Assembly: GCA_026874595.1 (NCBI GenBank)
Contig: CM049315.1
Span: 2,486,501-2,550,500, forward strand
Direction of reading: 5' to 3'
Length of the DNA: 64,000 nt
From: Sipunculus nudus
Lineage: Eukaryota > Annelida > Sipuncula > Golfingiida > Sipunculidae
The notes under the pieces were generated by a model. That model had not been told where the DNA came from. It did not search any database and saw only the letters and a list, made by a program, of their open reading frames with translations. Numbering within the stretch: position 1 is the stretch's first letter; every line of letters starts with the position of its first letter. Position numbers and translations under genes: made by a program. Shown here piece after piece: positions 49,161 through 63,600 of the stretch.

Positions 49161-52100
49161 TCTCAGATCATTTGGATCATGTATCAATCTGGTCAGAATG
49201 TCTTGACCATTCTAAGGACACAGTCATAGCGTATATAACTGTTGTCCTGGAGGAAGTCTCAGATCCTTTGGATCATGTATCAATCTGGTCAGAATGTCTT
49301 GACCATTCTAAGGACACAGTCATAGCGTATATAACTGGTGTGCTGGAGGAAGTCTCAGATCCTTCAGATCATGTATGTATCTGGTCAGATTGTCTTGACC
49401 ATTCTAAGGACACACTGATAACGTATATAACTGGTGTGTTGGAGGAAGTCTCAGATCCTTTGGATCATGTATCAATCTGGTCACAATGTCTTGACCATTC
49501 TATGGACACAGTCATAGCGTATATAACTGGTGTGCTGGAGGGAGTCTCTGATCCTTTGGATCATGTATGTATCTGGTCAGATTGTCTTGACCATTCTAAG
49601 GACACAGTCATAGCGTATATAACTGGTGTGCTGGAGGAAGTCTCAGATCCTTAGGAGTATGTATGTATCTGGTCAGATTGTCTTGACCATTCTAAGGACA
49701 AAGTCATAGCGTATATAACTGGTGTGCTGGAGGAAGTCTCAGATCCTTAGGAGTATGTATGTATCTGGTCAGATTGTCTTGACCATTCTAAGGACACAGT
49801 CATAGCGTATATAACTGGTGTGCTGGAGGAAGTCTCAGACCCTTTGGATCATGTATCAATCTGGTCAGAATGTCTTGACCATTCTAACGACACAGTCATA
49901 GCGTATATAACTGGTGTGCTGGAGGAAGTCTCAGATCCTTTGGATCATGTATCAATCTGGTCAGAATGTCTTGACCATTCTAAGGACACAGTCATAGCGT
50001 ATATAACCGGTGTGCTGGAGGAAGTCTCAGATCCTTAGGAGTATGTATGTATCTGGTCAGATTGTCTTGACCATTCTAAGGACAGAGTGATAGCGTATAT
50101 AACTGGTGTACTGGAGGAAGTCTCAGATCCTTTGGGTCATGTATGTATTGTATGTATCTTGTCAGATTGTCTTGACCATTCTAAGGACACAGAGATAGCG
50201 TATATAACTGGTGTACTGGAGGAAGTCTCAGATCCTTTGGATCATGTATGCATCTGGTCAGATTGTCTTGACCATTCTAAGGACACAGTCATAGCGTATA
50301 TAACTGGTGTGCTGGAGGAAGTCTCAGATCCTTTGGATCATGTATGTATCTGGTCAGATTGTCTTGACCATTCTAAGGACACAGTCATAGCGTATATAAC
50401 TGGTGTGATGGAGGAAGTCTCAGATCCTTTGGATCATGTATGTATATGGTCAGATTGTCTTGACCATTCTAAGGACACTGTGAGAGCGTATATAACTGGT
50501 GTGCTGGAGGAAGTCTCAGATCCTTTGGATCATGTATGTATCTGGTCAGATTGTTTTGACCATTCTAAGGACACAGTGATAGCGTTTATAACTGGTGTGC
50601 TGGAGGAAGTCTCAGATCCTTAGGAGTATGTATGTATCTGGTCAGATTGTCTTGACCATTCTAAGGACACAGTCATAGCGTATATAACTGGTGTGCTGGA
50701 GGAAGTCTCAGATCCTTTGGATCATGTATGTATCTGGTCAGATTGTTTTGACCATTCTAAGGACACAGTGATAGCGTATATAACTGGTGTCCTTGAGGAA
50801 GTCTCAGATCCTTAGGAGTATGTATGTATCTGGTCAGATTGTCTTGACCATTCTAAGGACACAGTGATAGTGTATATATCTGGTGTGCTGGAGGAAGTCT
50901 CAGATCCTTTGGATCATGTATGTATCTGGTCAGATTGTCTTGACCATTCTAAGGACACAGTCATAGCGTATATAACTGGTGTGCTGGAGGAAGTCTCAGA
51001 TCCTTTGGATCATGTATGTATATGGTCAGATTGTCTTGACCATTCTAAGGACACTGTGAGAGCGTACATAACTGGTGTGCTGGAGGAAGTCTCAGATCCT
51101 TTGGATCATGTATGTATCTGGTCAGATTGTTTTGACCATTCTAAGGACACAGTGATAGCGTTTATAACTGGTGTGCTGGAGGAAGTCTCAGATCCTTAGG
51201 AGTATGTATGTATCTGGTCAGATTGTCTTGACCATTCTAAGGACACAGTGATAACGTATATAACTTGTGTGCTGGAGGAAGTCTCAGATCCTTTGGATCA
51301 TGTATCAATCTGGTCAGAATGTCTTGACCATTCTAAGGATACAGTCATAGAGTATATAACTGGGGTGCTGGAGGAAGTCCCAGATCCTTTGGATCATGTA
51401 TCAATATGGTCAGAATGTCTTGACCATTCTAAGGACACAGTCATAGCGTATATAACAGGTGTGCTGGAGGAAGTCTCAGATCCTGAGGAGCAGGTCTGTA
51501 TCTGGTCAGATTGTCTTGACCATTCTAAGGACACAGTGATAGCGTATATAACTGGTGTGCTGGAGGAAGTCTCAGATCCTTTGGATCATGTATGTATCTG
51601 GTCAGATTGTCTTGACCATTCTAAGGACACAGTGATAGCGTATATAACTGGTGTACTGGAGGAAGTCTCAGATCCTTTGGATCATGTATGTATTGTATGT
51701 ATCTGGTCAGATTGTCTTGACCATTCTAAGGACACAGTGATAGCGTATATAACTGGTGTGCTGGAGGAAGTCTCAGATCCATTGGATCATGTATCAATCT
51801 GGTCAGATTGTCTTGACCATTCTAAGGACACAATGATAGCGTATATAACTGGTGTGCTGAGGAAGTCTCAGATCCTTTGGATCATGTATCAATCTGGTCA
51901 GAATGTCTTGACCATTCTAAGGACACAGTCATAGAGTATATAACTGGTGTGCTGGAAGAAGTCTCAGATCCTTTGGATCATGTATCAATTTGGTGAGAAT
52001 GTCTTGACCATTCTAAGGACACAGTCATAGCGTATATAACTGGTGTGCTGGAGGAAGTCTCAGATCCTTTAGATCATGTATGTATCTGGTCAGATTGTCT

Positions 52101-53004
52101 TGACTATTCTAAGGACACACTGATAACGTATATAACTGGTGTGTTGGAGGAAGTCTCAGATCCTTTGGATCATGTATCAATCTGGTCAGAATGTCTTGAC
52201 CATTCTAAGGACACAGTGATAGCGTATATAACTGGTGTGCTGGAGGAAGTCTCAGATCCTTTGGATCATGTATCAATCTGGTCAGAATGTCTTGACCATT
52301 CTAAGGACACAGTCATAGCGTATATAACTGGTGTGCTGGAGGAAGTCTCAGATCCTTTGGATCATGTATCATTCTGGTCAGAATGTCTTGACCATTCTAA
52401 GGACACAGTCATAGCGTATATAACTGGTGTGCTGGAGGAAGTCTCAGATCCTTTGGATCATGTATCAATCTGGTCAGAATGTCTTGACCATTCTAAGGAC
52501 ACAGTCATAGTGTATATAACTGGTGTGCTGGAGGAAGTTTCAGATCCTTTGGATCATGTATCAATCTGGTCAGAATGTCTTGACCATTCTAAGGACACAG
52601 TCATAGCGTATATAACTGGTGTGCTGGAGGAAGTCTCAGATCCTTAGGAGTATGTATGTATCTGGTCAGAATGTCTTGACCATTCTAAGGACACACTGAT
52701 AACGTATATAACTGGTGTGCTGGAGGAAGTCTGAGATCCTTTGGATCATGTATCAATCTGGTCAGATTGTCTTGACCATTCTAAGGACACAGTCATAGCG
52801 TATATGACTGGTGTGCTGGAGGAAGTCTCAGATCCTTTGGAGCATGTATGTATCTGGTCAGATTGTCTTGACCATTCTAAGGACACAGTCATACCGTATA
52901 TAACTGGTGTGCTGGAGGAAGTCTCAGATCCTTAGGAACATGTATCAATCTGGTCAGACTGTCTTGACCATTCTAAGGACACAGTCATAGCGTATATAAC
53001 TGGT

Positions 53005-56000
53005 ATGCTGGAGGAAGTCTCAGATCCTTAGGAGTATGAATGTATCTGGTCAAAATGTCTTGACCATTCTAAGGACACACTGATAACGTATATAACTGGT
53101 GTGCTGGAGGAAGTCTCAGATCCTTTGGATCATGTATCAATCTGGTCAGAATGTCTTGACCATTCTAAGGACACAGTCATATCGTATATAACTGGTGTGC
53201 TGGAGGAAGTCTCAGATCCTTTGGATCATGTATGTATCTGGTCAGATTGTCTTGACCATTCTAAGGACACAGCTATAGCGTATATGACTGGTGTGCTGGA
53301 GGAAGTCTCAGATCCTTTGGAGCATGTATGTATCTGGTCAGATTGTCTTGACCATTCTAAGGACACAGTCTTAGCGTATATAACTGGTGTGCTGGAGGAA
53401 GTCTCAGATACTTTGGATCATGTATCTATCTAGTCAGATTGTCTTGACCATTCTAAGGACACAGTGATAACGTATATAACTGGTGAACTGGAGCAAGTCT
53501 CAGATCCTTTGGAGAATGTATGTATCTGGTCAGATTGTCTTGACCATTCTAAGGACACAGTCATAGCGTATATAACTAGTGTACTGGAGGAAGTCCCAGA
53601 TCCTTTGGAGCATGTATGTATCTGGACAGATTGTCTTGACCATTCTAAAAACACAGTGATAGCGTATATAAATGGTGTACTGGAGGAAGTCTCAGATCCT
53701 TTGGATCATGTATGTTTCTGGTCAGATTGTCTTGACCATTCTAAGGACACAGTCATAGCGTATATAACTGGTGTGCTGGAGGAAGTCTCAGATCCTTTGG
53801 ATCATGTATGTATCTGGTCAGATTGTCTTGACCATTCTAAGGACACAGTCATAGCGTATATAACTGGTGTGCTGGAGGAAGTCTCAGATCCTTTGGATCA
53901 TGTATGTATATGGTCAGATTGTCTTGACCATTCTAAGGACACTGTGAGAGCGTATATAACTGGTGTGCTGGAGGAAGTCTCAGATCTTTTGGATCATGTA
54001 TGTATCTGGTCAGATTGTCTTGACCATTCTAAGGACACAGTCATAGCGTATATAACTGGTGTGCTGGAGGAAGTCTCAGATCCTTTGGATCATGTATGTA
54101 TATGGTCAGATTGTCTTGACCATTCGAAGGACACTGTGAGAGCGTATATAACTGGTGTGCTGGAGGAAGTCTCAGATCCTTTGGATCATGTATGTATCTG
54201 GTCAGATTGTTTTGACCATTCTAAGGACACAGTGATAGCGTTTATAACTGGTGTGCTGGAGGAAGTCTCAGATCCTTTGGATCATGTATCAATCTGGTCA
54301 GATTGTCTTGACCATTCTAAGGACACAATGATAGCGTATATAACTGGTGTGCTGAGGAAGTCTCATATCCTTTGGATCATGTATCAATCTGGTCAGAATG
54401 TCTTGACCATTCTAAGGACACAGTCATAGAGTATATAACTGGTGTGCTGGAAGAAGTCTCAGATCCTTTGGATCATGTATCAATTTGGTGAGAATGTCTT
54501 GACCATTCTAAGGACACAGTCATAGCGTATATAACTGGTATGCTGGAGGAAGTCTCAGATCCTTAGGAGTATGTATGTATCTGGTCAAAATGTCTTGACC
54601 ATTCTAAGGACACACTGATAACGTATATAACTGGTGTGCTGGAGGAAGTCTCAGATCCTTTGGATCATGTATCAATCTGGTCAGAATGTCTTGACCATTC
54701 TAAGGACACAGTCATATCGTATATAACTGGTGTGCTGGAGGAAGTCTCAGATCCTTTGGATCATGTATGTATCTGGTCAGATTGTCTTGACCATTCTAAG
54801 GACACAGCTATAGCGTATATGACTGGTGTGCTGGAGGAAGTCTCAGATCCTTTGGAGCATGTATGTATCTGGTCAGATTGTCTTGACCATTCTAAGGACA
54901 CAGTCTTAGCGTATATAACTGGTGTGCTGGAGGAAGTCTCAGATACTTTGGATCATGTATCTATCTAGTCAGATTGTCTTGACCATTCTAAGGACACAGT
55001 GATAACGTATATAACTGGTGAACTGGAGGAAGTCTCAGATCCTTTGGAGAATGTATGTATCTGGTCAGATTGTCTTGACCATTCTAAGGACACAGTCATA
55101 GCGTATATAACTAGTGTACTGGAGGAAGTCTCAGATCCTTTGGAGCATGTATGTATCTGGACAGATTGTCTTGACCATTCTAAAAACACAGTGATAGCGT
55201 ATATAAATGGTGTACTGGAGGAAGTCTCAGATCCTTTGGATCATGTATGTTTCTGGTCAGATTGTCTTGACCATTCTAAGGACACAGTCATAGCGTATAT
55301 AACTGGTGTGCTGGAGGAAGTCTCAGATCCTTTGGATCATGTATGTATCTGGTCAGATTGTCTTGACCATTCTAAGGACACAGTCATAGCGTATATAACT
55401 GGTGTGCTGGAGGAAGTCTCAGATCCTTTGGATCATGTATGTATATGGTCAGATTGTCTTGACCATTCTAAGGACACTGTGAGAGCGTATATAACTGGTG
55501 TGCTGGAGGAAGTCTCAGATCTTTTGGATCATGTATGTATCTGGTCAGATTGTCTTGACCATTCTAAGGACACAGTCATAGCGTATATAACTGGTGTGCT
55601 GGAGGAAGTCTCAGATCCTTTGGATCATGTATGTATATGGTCAGATTGTCTTGACCATTCGAAGGACACTGTGAGAGCGTATATAACTGGTGTGCTGGAG
55701 GAAGTCTCAGATCCTTTGGATCATGTATGTATCTGGTCAGATTGTTTTGACCATTCTAAGGACACAGTGATAGCGTTTATAACTGGTGTGCTGGAGGAAG
55801 TCTCAGATCCTTTGGATCATGTATCAATCTGGTCAGATTGTCTTGACCATTCTAAGGACACAATGATAGCGTATATAACTGGTGTGCTGAGGAAGTCTCA
55901 TATCCTTTGGATCATGTATCAATCTGGTCAGAATGTCTTGACCATTCTAAGGACACAGTCATAGAGTATATAACTGGTGTGCTGGAAGAAGTCTCAGATC

Positions 56001-57609
56001 CTTTGGATCATGTATCAATTTGGTGAGAATGTCTTGACCATTCTAAGGACACAGTCATAGCGTATATAACTGGTATGCTGGAGGAAGTCTCAGATCCTTA
56101 GGAGTATGTATGTATCTGGTCAAAATGTCTTGACCATTCTAAGGACACACTGATAACGTATATAACTGGTGTGCTGGAGGAAGTCTCAGATCCTTTGGAT
56201 CATGTATCAATCTGGTCAGAATGTCTTGACCATTCTAAGGACACAGTCATATCGTATATAACTGGTGTGCTGGAGGAAGTCTCAGATCCTTTGGATCATG
56301 TATGTATCTGGTCAGATTGTCTTGACCATTCTAAGGACACAGCTATAGCGTATATGACTGGTGTGCTGGAGGAAGTCTCAGATCCTTTGGAGCATGTATG
56401 TATCTGGTCAGATTGTCTTGACCATTCTAAGGACACAGTCTTAGCGTATATAACTGGTGTGCTGGAGGAAGTCTCAGATACTTTGGATCATGTATCTATC
56501 TAGTCAGATTGTCTTGACCATTCTAAGGACACAGTGATAACGTATATAACTGGTGAACTGGAGGAAGTCTCAGATCCTTTGGAGAATGTATGTATCTGGT
56601 CAGATTGTCTTGACCATTCTAAGGACACAGTCATAGCGTATATAACTAGTGTACTGGAGGAAGTCTCAGATCCTTTGGAGCATGTATGTATCTGGACAGA
56701 TTGTCTTGACCATTCTAAAAACACAGTGATAGCGTATATAAATGGTGTACTGGAGGAAGTCTCAGATCCTTTGGATCATGTATGTTTCTGGTCAGATTGT
56801 CTTGACCATTCTAAGGACACAGTCATAGCGTATATAACTGGTGTGCTGGAGGAAGTCTCAATTCCTTTGGATCATGTATGTATCTGGTCAGATTGTCTTG
56901 ACCATTCTAAGGACACAGTCATAGCGTATATAACTGGTGTGCTGGAGGAAGTCTCAGATCCTTTGGATCATGTATGTATATGGTCAGATTGTCTTGACCA
57001 TTCTAAGGACACTGTGAGAGCGTATATAACTGGTGTGCTGGAGGAAGTCTCAGATCCTTTGGATCATGTATGTATCTGGTCAGATTGTCTTGACCATTCT
57101 AAGGACACAGTCATAGCGTATATAACTGGTGTGCTGGAGGAAGTCTCAGATCCTTTGGATCATGTATGTATATGGTCAGATTGTCTTGACCATTCGAAGG
57201 ACACTGTGAGAGCGTATATAACTGGTGTGCTGGAGGAAGTCTCAGATCCTTTGGATCATGTATGTATCTGGTCAGATTGTTTTGACCATTCTAAGGACAC
57301 AGTGATAGCGTTTATAACTGGTGTGCTGGAGGAAGTCTCAGATCCTTTGGATCATGTATCAATCTGGTCAGATTGTCTTGACCATTCTAAGGACACAATG
57401 ATAGCGTATATAACTGGTGTGCTGAGGAAGTCTCATATCCTTTGGATCATGTATCAATCTGGTCAGAATGTCTTGACCATTCTAAGGACACAGTCATAGA
57501 GTATATAACTGGTGTGCTGGAAGAAGTCTCAGATCCTTTGGATCATGTATCAATTTGGTGAGAATGTCTTGACCATTCTAAGGACACAGTCATAGCGTAT
57601 ATAACTGGT
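53005..57609 (+). repeat. Triplicated 1,535-bp 16-mer HOR
   Basis: Three units at 53,005, 54,540 and 56,075, each 1,535 bp (16 x 96 - 1, owing to the GTGCTGAGGAAG unit). The new junctions at 54,490-54,540 and 56,025-56,075 join a TTTGGTGAGAATG unit to GGTATGCTGG, which marks the crossover monomer. The third unit exits into GGTGTGCTGG. Copy 1 has GAGCAAGTC and AAGTCCCAG. Copies 1 and 2 share CAGATCTTTTGG. Copy 3 has CTCAATTCC. Confidence 0.92.
54999..55964 (+). other. Open stretch of 321 codons in each 1,535-bp HOR
   Basis: The same stretch occurs at 17,135, 28,322, 53,464, 54,999 and 56,534. It opens after the ATCTAGTCAG unit. Its last 30-odd codons are out of the usual frame because of the one-base-short GTGCTGAGGAAG unit, and it ends by chance in the shifted frame. 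The shared frameshift in all copies argues against selection on the repeated peptide. Confidence 0.2.
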
Positions 57610-60600
57610 GTGCTGGAGGAAGTCTCAGATCCTTTAGATCATGTATGTATCTGGTCAGATTGTCTTGACCATTCTAAGGACACACTGATAACGTATATAA
57701 CTGGTGTGTTGGAGGAAGTCTCAGATCCTTTGGAACATGTATCAATCTGGTCAGAATGTCTTGACCATTCTAAGGACACAGTGATAGCGTATATAACTGG
57801 TGTGCTGGAGGAAGTCTCAGATCCTTTGGATCATGTATCAATCTGGTCAGAATGTCTTGACCATTCTAAGAACACAGTCATAGCGTATATAACTGGTGTG
57901 CTGCTGGAGGAAGTCTCAGATCCTTTGGATCATGTATCAATCTGGTCAGAATGTCTTGACCATTCTAAGGACACAGTCATAGTGTATATAACTGGTGTGC
58001 TGGAGGAAGTCTCAGATCCTTTGGATCATGTATCAATCTGGTCAGAATGTCTTGACCATTCTAAGGACACAGTCATAGCGTATATAACTGGTGTGCTGGA
58101 GGAAGTCTCAGATCCTTAGGAGTATGTATGTATCTGGTCAGAATGTCTTGACCATTCTAAGGACACACTGATAACGTATATAACTGGTGTGCTGGAGGAA
58201 GTCTGAGATCCTTTGGATCATGTATCAATCTGGTCAGATTGTCTTGACCATTCTAAGGACACAGTCATAGCGTATATGACTGGTGTGCTGGAGGAAGTCT
58301 CAGATCCTTTGGATCATGTATGTATCTGGTCAGATTGTCTTGACCATTCTAAGGACACAGTCATAGCGTATATAACTAGTGTGCTGGAGGAAGTCTCAGA
58401 TCCTTTGGATCATGTATCAATCTGGTCAGAATGTCTTGACCATTCTAAGGACACAGTCATAGCGTATATAACTGGTGTGCTGGAGGAAGTCTCAGATCCT
58501 TTGGAACATGTATCAATCTGGTCAGAATGTCTTGACCATTCTAAGGACACAGTGATAGCGTATATAACTGGTGTGCTGGAGGAAGTCTCAGATCCTTTGG
58601 ATCATGTATGTATCTGGTCAGATTGTCTTGACCATTCTAAGGACACATTCATAGCGTATATAACTGGTGTGCTGGAGGAAGTCTCAGATCCTTTGGATCA
58701 TGTATCAATCTTTTCAGATTGTCTTGACCATTCTAAGGACACAGTCATAGCGTATATAACTGGTGTGCTGGAGGAAGTCTCAGATCATTTTTGATCATGT
58801 ATCAATCTGGTCAGAATGTCTTGACCATTCTAAGGACACAGTCATAGCGTATATAACTGTTGTCCTGGAGGAAGTCTCCGATCCTTTGGATCATGTATCA
58901 ATCTGGTCAGAATGTCTTGACCATTCTAAGGACACAGTCATAGCGTATATAACTGGTGTGCTGGAGGAAGTCTCAGATCCTTTAGATCATGTATGTATCT
59001 GGTCAGATTGTCTTGACCATTCTAAGGACACACTGATAACGTATATAACTGGTGTGTTGGAGGAAGCCTCAGATCCTTTGGATCATGTATCAATTTGGTC
59101 AGAATGTCTTGACCATTCTAAGGACCCAGTCATAGCCTATATAACTGGTGTGCTGGCGGAAGTCTCAGATCCCTTGGATCATGTATCAATCTGGTCAGAA
59201 TGTCTTGACCATTCTAAGGACACAGTCATAGCGTATATAACTGGTGTGCTGGAGGAAGTCTCAGATCCTTTGGATCATGTATCAATCTGGTCAGAATGTC
59301 TTGACCATTCTAAGGACACAGTCATAGCGTATATAACTGGTGTGCTGGAGGAAGTCTCAGATCCTTAGTAGTATGTATGTATCTGGTCAGAATGTCTTGA
59401 CCATTCTAAGGACACACTGATAACGTATATCTGGTGTGCTGGACGAAGTCTCAGATCCTTTGGATCATGTATCAATCTGGTCACAATGTCTTGACCATTC
59501 TATGGACACAGTCATAGCGTATATAACTGGTGTGCTGGAGGGAGTCTCTGATCCTTTGGATCATGTATGTATCTGGTCAGATTGTCTTGACCATTCTAAG
59601 GACACAGTCATAGCGTATATAATTTGTGTGCTGGAGGAAGTCTCAGATCCTTAGGAGTATGTATGTATCTGGTCAGATTGTCTTGACCATTCTAAGGACA
59701 AAGTCATAGCGTATATAACTGGTGTGCTGGAGGAAGTCTCAGATCCTTAGGAGTATGTATGTATCTGGTCAGATTGTCTTGACCATTCTAAGGACACAGT
59801 CATAGCGTATATAACTGGTGTGCTGGAGGAAGTCTCAGACCCTTTGGATCATGTATCAATCTGGTCAGAATGTCTTGACCATCCTAACGACACAGTCATA
59901 GCGTATATAACTGGTGTGCTGGAGGAAGTCTCAGATCCTTTGGATCATGTATCAATCTGGTCAGAATGTCTTGACCATTCTAAGGACACAGTCATAGCGT
60001 ATATAACCGGTGTGCTGGAGGAAGTCTCAGATCCTTAGGAGTATGTATGTATCTGGTCAGATTGTCTTGACCATTCTAAGGACACAGTGATAGCGTATAT
60101 AAGTGGTGTACTGGAGGAAGTCTCAGATCCTTTGGGTCATGTATGTATTGTATGTATCTTGTCAGATTGTCTTGACCATTCTAAGGACACAGAGATAGCG
60201 TATATAACTGGTGTACTGGAGGAAGTCTCAGATCCTTTGGATCATGTATGCATCTGGTCAGATTGTCTTGACCATTCTAAGGACACAGTCATAGCGTATA
60301 TAACTGGTGTGCTGGAGGAAGTCTCAGATCCTTAGAAGTATGTATGTATCTGGTCAGATTGTCTTGCCCATTCTAAGGACACAGTCATAGGGTATATAAC
60401 TGGTGTGCTGGAGGAAGTCTCAGATCCTTTCGATCATGTATGTATCTGGTCAGATTGTCTTGACCATTCTAAGGACACAGTCATAGCGTATATAACTGGT
60501 GTGATGGAGGAAGTCTCAGATCCTTTGGATCATGTATGTATATGGTCAGATTGTCTTGACCATTCTAAGGACACTGTGAGAGCGTATATAACTGGTGTGC

Positions 60601-63600
60601 TGGAGGAAGTCTCAGATCCTTTGGATCATGTATGTATCTGGTCAGATTGTTTTGACCATTCTAAGGACACAGTGATAGCGTTTATAACTGGTGTGCTGGA
60701 GGAAGTCTCAGATCCTTAGGAGTATGTATGTATCTGGTCAGATTGTCTTGACCATTCTAAGGACACAGTCATAGCGTATATAACTGGTGTGCTGGAGGAA
60801 GTCTCAGATCCTTTGGATCATGTATGTATCTGGTCAGATTGTTTTGACCATTCTAAGGACACAGTGATAGCGTATATAACTGGTGTCCTTGAGGAAGTCC
60901 CAGATCCTTAGGAGTATGTATGTATCTGGTCAGATTGTCTTGACCATTCTAAGGACACAGTGATAGTGTATATATCTGGTGTGCTGGAGGAAGTCTCAGA
61001 TCCTTTGGATCATGTATGTATCTGGTCAGATTGTCTTGACCATTCTAAGGACACAGTTATAGCGTATATAACTGGTGTGCTGGAGGAAGTCTCAGATCCT
61101 TTGGATCATGTATGTATATGGTCAGATTGTCTTGACCATTCTAAGGACACTGTGAGAGCGTACATAACTGGTGTGCTGGAGGAAGTCTCAGATCCTTTGG
61201 ATCATGTATGTATCTGGTCAGATTGTTTTGACCATTCTAAGGACACAGTGATAGCGTTTATAACTGGTGTGCTGGAGGAAGTCTCAGATCCTTAGGAGTA
61301 TGTATGTATCTGGTCAGATTGTCTTGACCATTCTAAGGACACAGTGATAACGTATATAACTTGTGTGCTGGAGGAAGTCTCAGATCCTTTGGATCATGTA
61401 TGTATCTGGTCAGATTGTCTTGACCATTCTAAGGACACAGTGATAGCGTATATAACTGGTGTACTGGAGGAAGTCTCAGATCCTTTGGATCATGTATGTA
61501 TTGTATGTATCTGGTCAGATTGTCTTGACCATTCTAAGGACACAGTGATAGCGTATATAACTGGTGTGCTGGAGGAAGTCTCAGATCCTTTGGATCATGT
61601 ATCAATCTGGTCAGATTGTCTTGACCATTCTAAGGACACAATGATAGCGTATATAACTGGTGTGCTGGAGGACGTCTCAGATCCTTTGGATCATGTATCA
61701 ATCTGGTCAGAATGTCTTGACCATTCTAAGGACACAGTCATAGAGTATATAACTGGTGTGCTGGAAGAAGTCTCAGATCCTTTGGATCATGTATCAATTT
61801 GGTGAGAATGTCTTGACCATTCTAAGGACACAGTCATAGCGTATATAACTGGTGTGCTGGAGGAAGTCTCAGATCCTTTAGATCATGTATGTATCTGGTC
61901 AGATTGTCTTGACTATTCTAAGGACACACTGATAAGGTATATAACTGGTGTGTTGGAGGAAATCTCAGATCCTTTGGATCATGTATCAATCTGGTCAGAA
62001 TGTCTTGACCATTCTAAGGACACAGTGATAGCGTATATAACTGGTGTGCTGGAGGAAGTCTCAGATCCTTTGGATCATGTATCAATCTGGTCAGAATGTC
62101 TTGACCATTCTAAGGACACAGTCATAGCGTATATAACTGGTGTGCTGGAGGAAGTCTCAGATCCTTTGGATCATGTATCAATCTGGTCAGAATGTCTTGA
62201 CCATTCTAAGGACACAGTCATAGCGTATATAACTGGTGTGCTGGAGGAAGTCTCAGATCCTTTGGATCATGTATCAATCTGGTCAGAATGTCTTGACCAT
62301 TCTAAGGACACAGTCATAGTGTATATAACTGGTGTGCTGGAGGAAGTCTCAGATCCTTTGGATCATGTATCAATCTGGTCAGAATGTCTTGACCATTCTA
62401 AGGACACAGTCATAGCGTATATAACTGGTGTGCTGGAGGAAGTCTCAGATCCTTAGGAGTATGTATGTATCTGGTCAGAATGTCTTGACCATTCTAAGGA
62501 CACACTGATAACGTATATAACTGGTGTGCTGGAGGAAGTCTGAGATCCTTTGGATCATGTATCAATCTGGTCAGATTGTCTTGACCATTCTAAGAACACA
62601 GTCATAGCGTATATGACTGGTGTGCTGGAGGAAGTCTCAGATCCTTTGGAGCATGTATGTATCTGGTCAGATTGTCTTGACCATTCTAAGGACACAGTCA
62701 TAGCGTATATAACTGGTGTGCTGGAGGAAGTCTCAGATCCTTTGGAACATGTATCAATCTGGTCAGACTGTCTTGACCATTCTAAGGACACAGTCATAGC
62801 GTATATAACTGGTATGCTGGAGGAAGTCTCAGATCCTTAGGAGTATGTATGTATCTGGTCAAAATGTCTTGACCATTCTAAGGACACACTGATAACGTAT
62901 ATAACTGGTGTGCTGGAGGAAGTCTCAGATCCTTTGGATCATGTATCAATCTGGTCAGAATGTCTTGACCATTCTAAGGACACAGTCATATCGTATATAA
63001 CTGGTGTGCTGGAGGAAGTCTCAGATCCTTTGGATCATGTATGTATCTGGTCAGATTGTCTTGACCATTCTAAGGACACAGCTATAGCGTATATGACTGG
63101 TGTGCTGGAGGAAGTCTCAGATCCTTTGGAGCATGTATGTATCTGGTCAGATTGTCTTGACCATTCTAAGGACACAGTCTTAGCGTATATAACTGGTGTG
63201 CTGGAGGAAGTCTCAGATCCTTTGGATCATGTATCTATCTAGTCAGATTGTCTTGACCATTCTAAGGACACAGTGATAAAGTATATAACTGGTGTACTGG
63301 AGGAAGTCTCAGATCCTTTGGAGAATGTATGTATCTGGTCAGATTGTCTTGACCATTCTAAGGACACAGTCATAGCGTATATAACTAGTGTACTGGAGGA
63401 AGTCTCAGATCCTTTGGAGCATGTATGTATCTGGTCAGATTGTCTTGACCATTCTAAAAACACAGTGATAGCGTATATAAGTGGTGTACTGGAGGAAGTC
63501 TCAGATCCTTTGGATCATGTATGTTTCTGGTCAGATTGTCTTGACCATTCTAAGGACACAGTCATAGCGTATATAACTGGTGTGCTGGAGGAAGTCTCAG

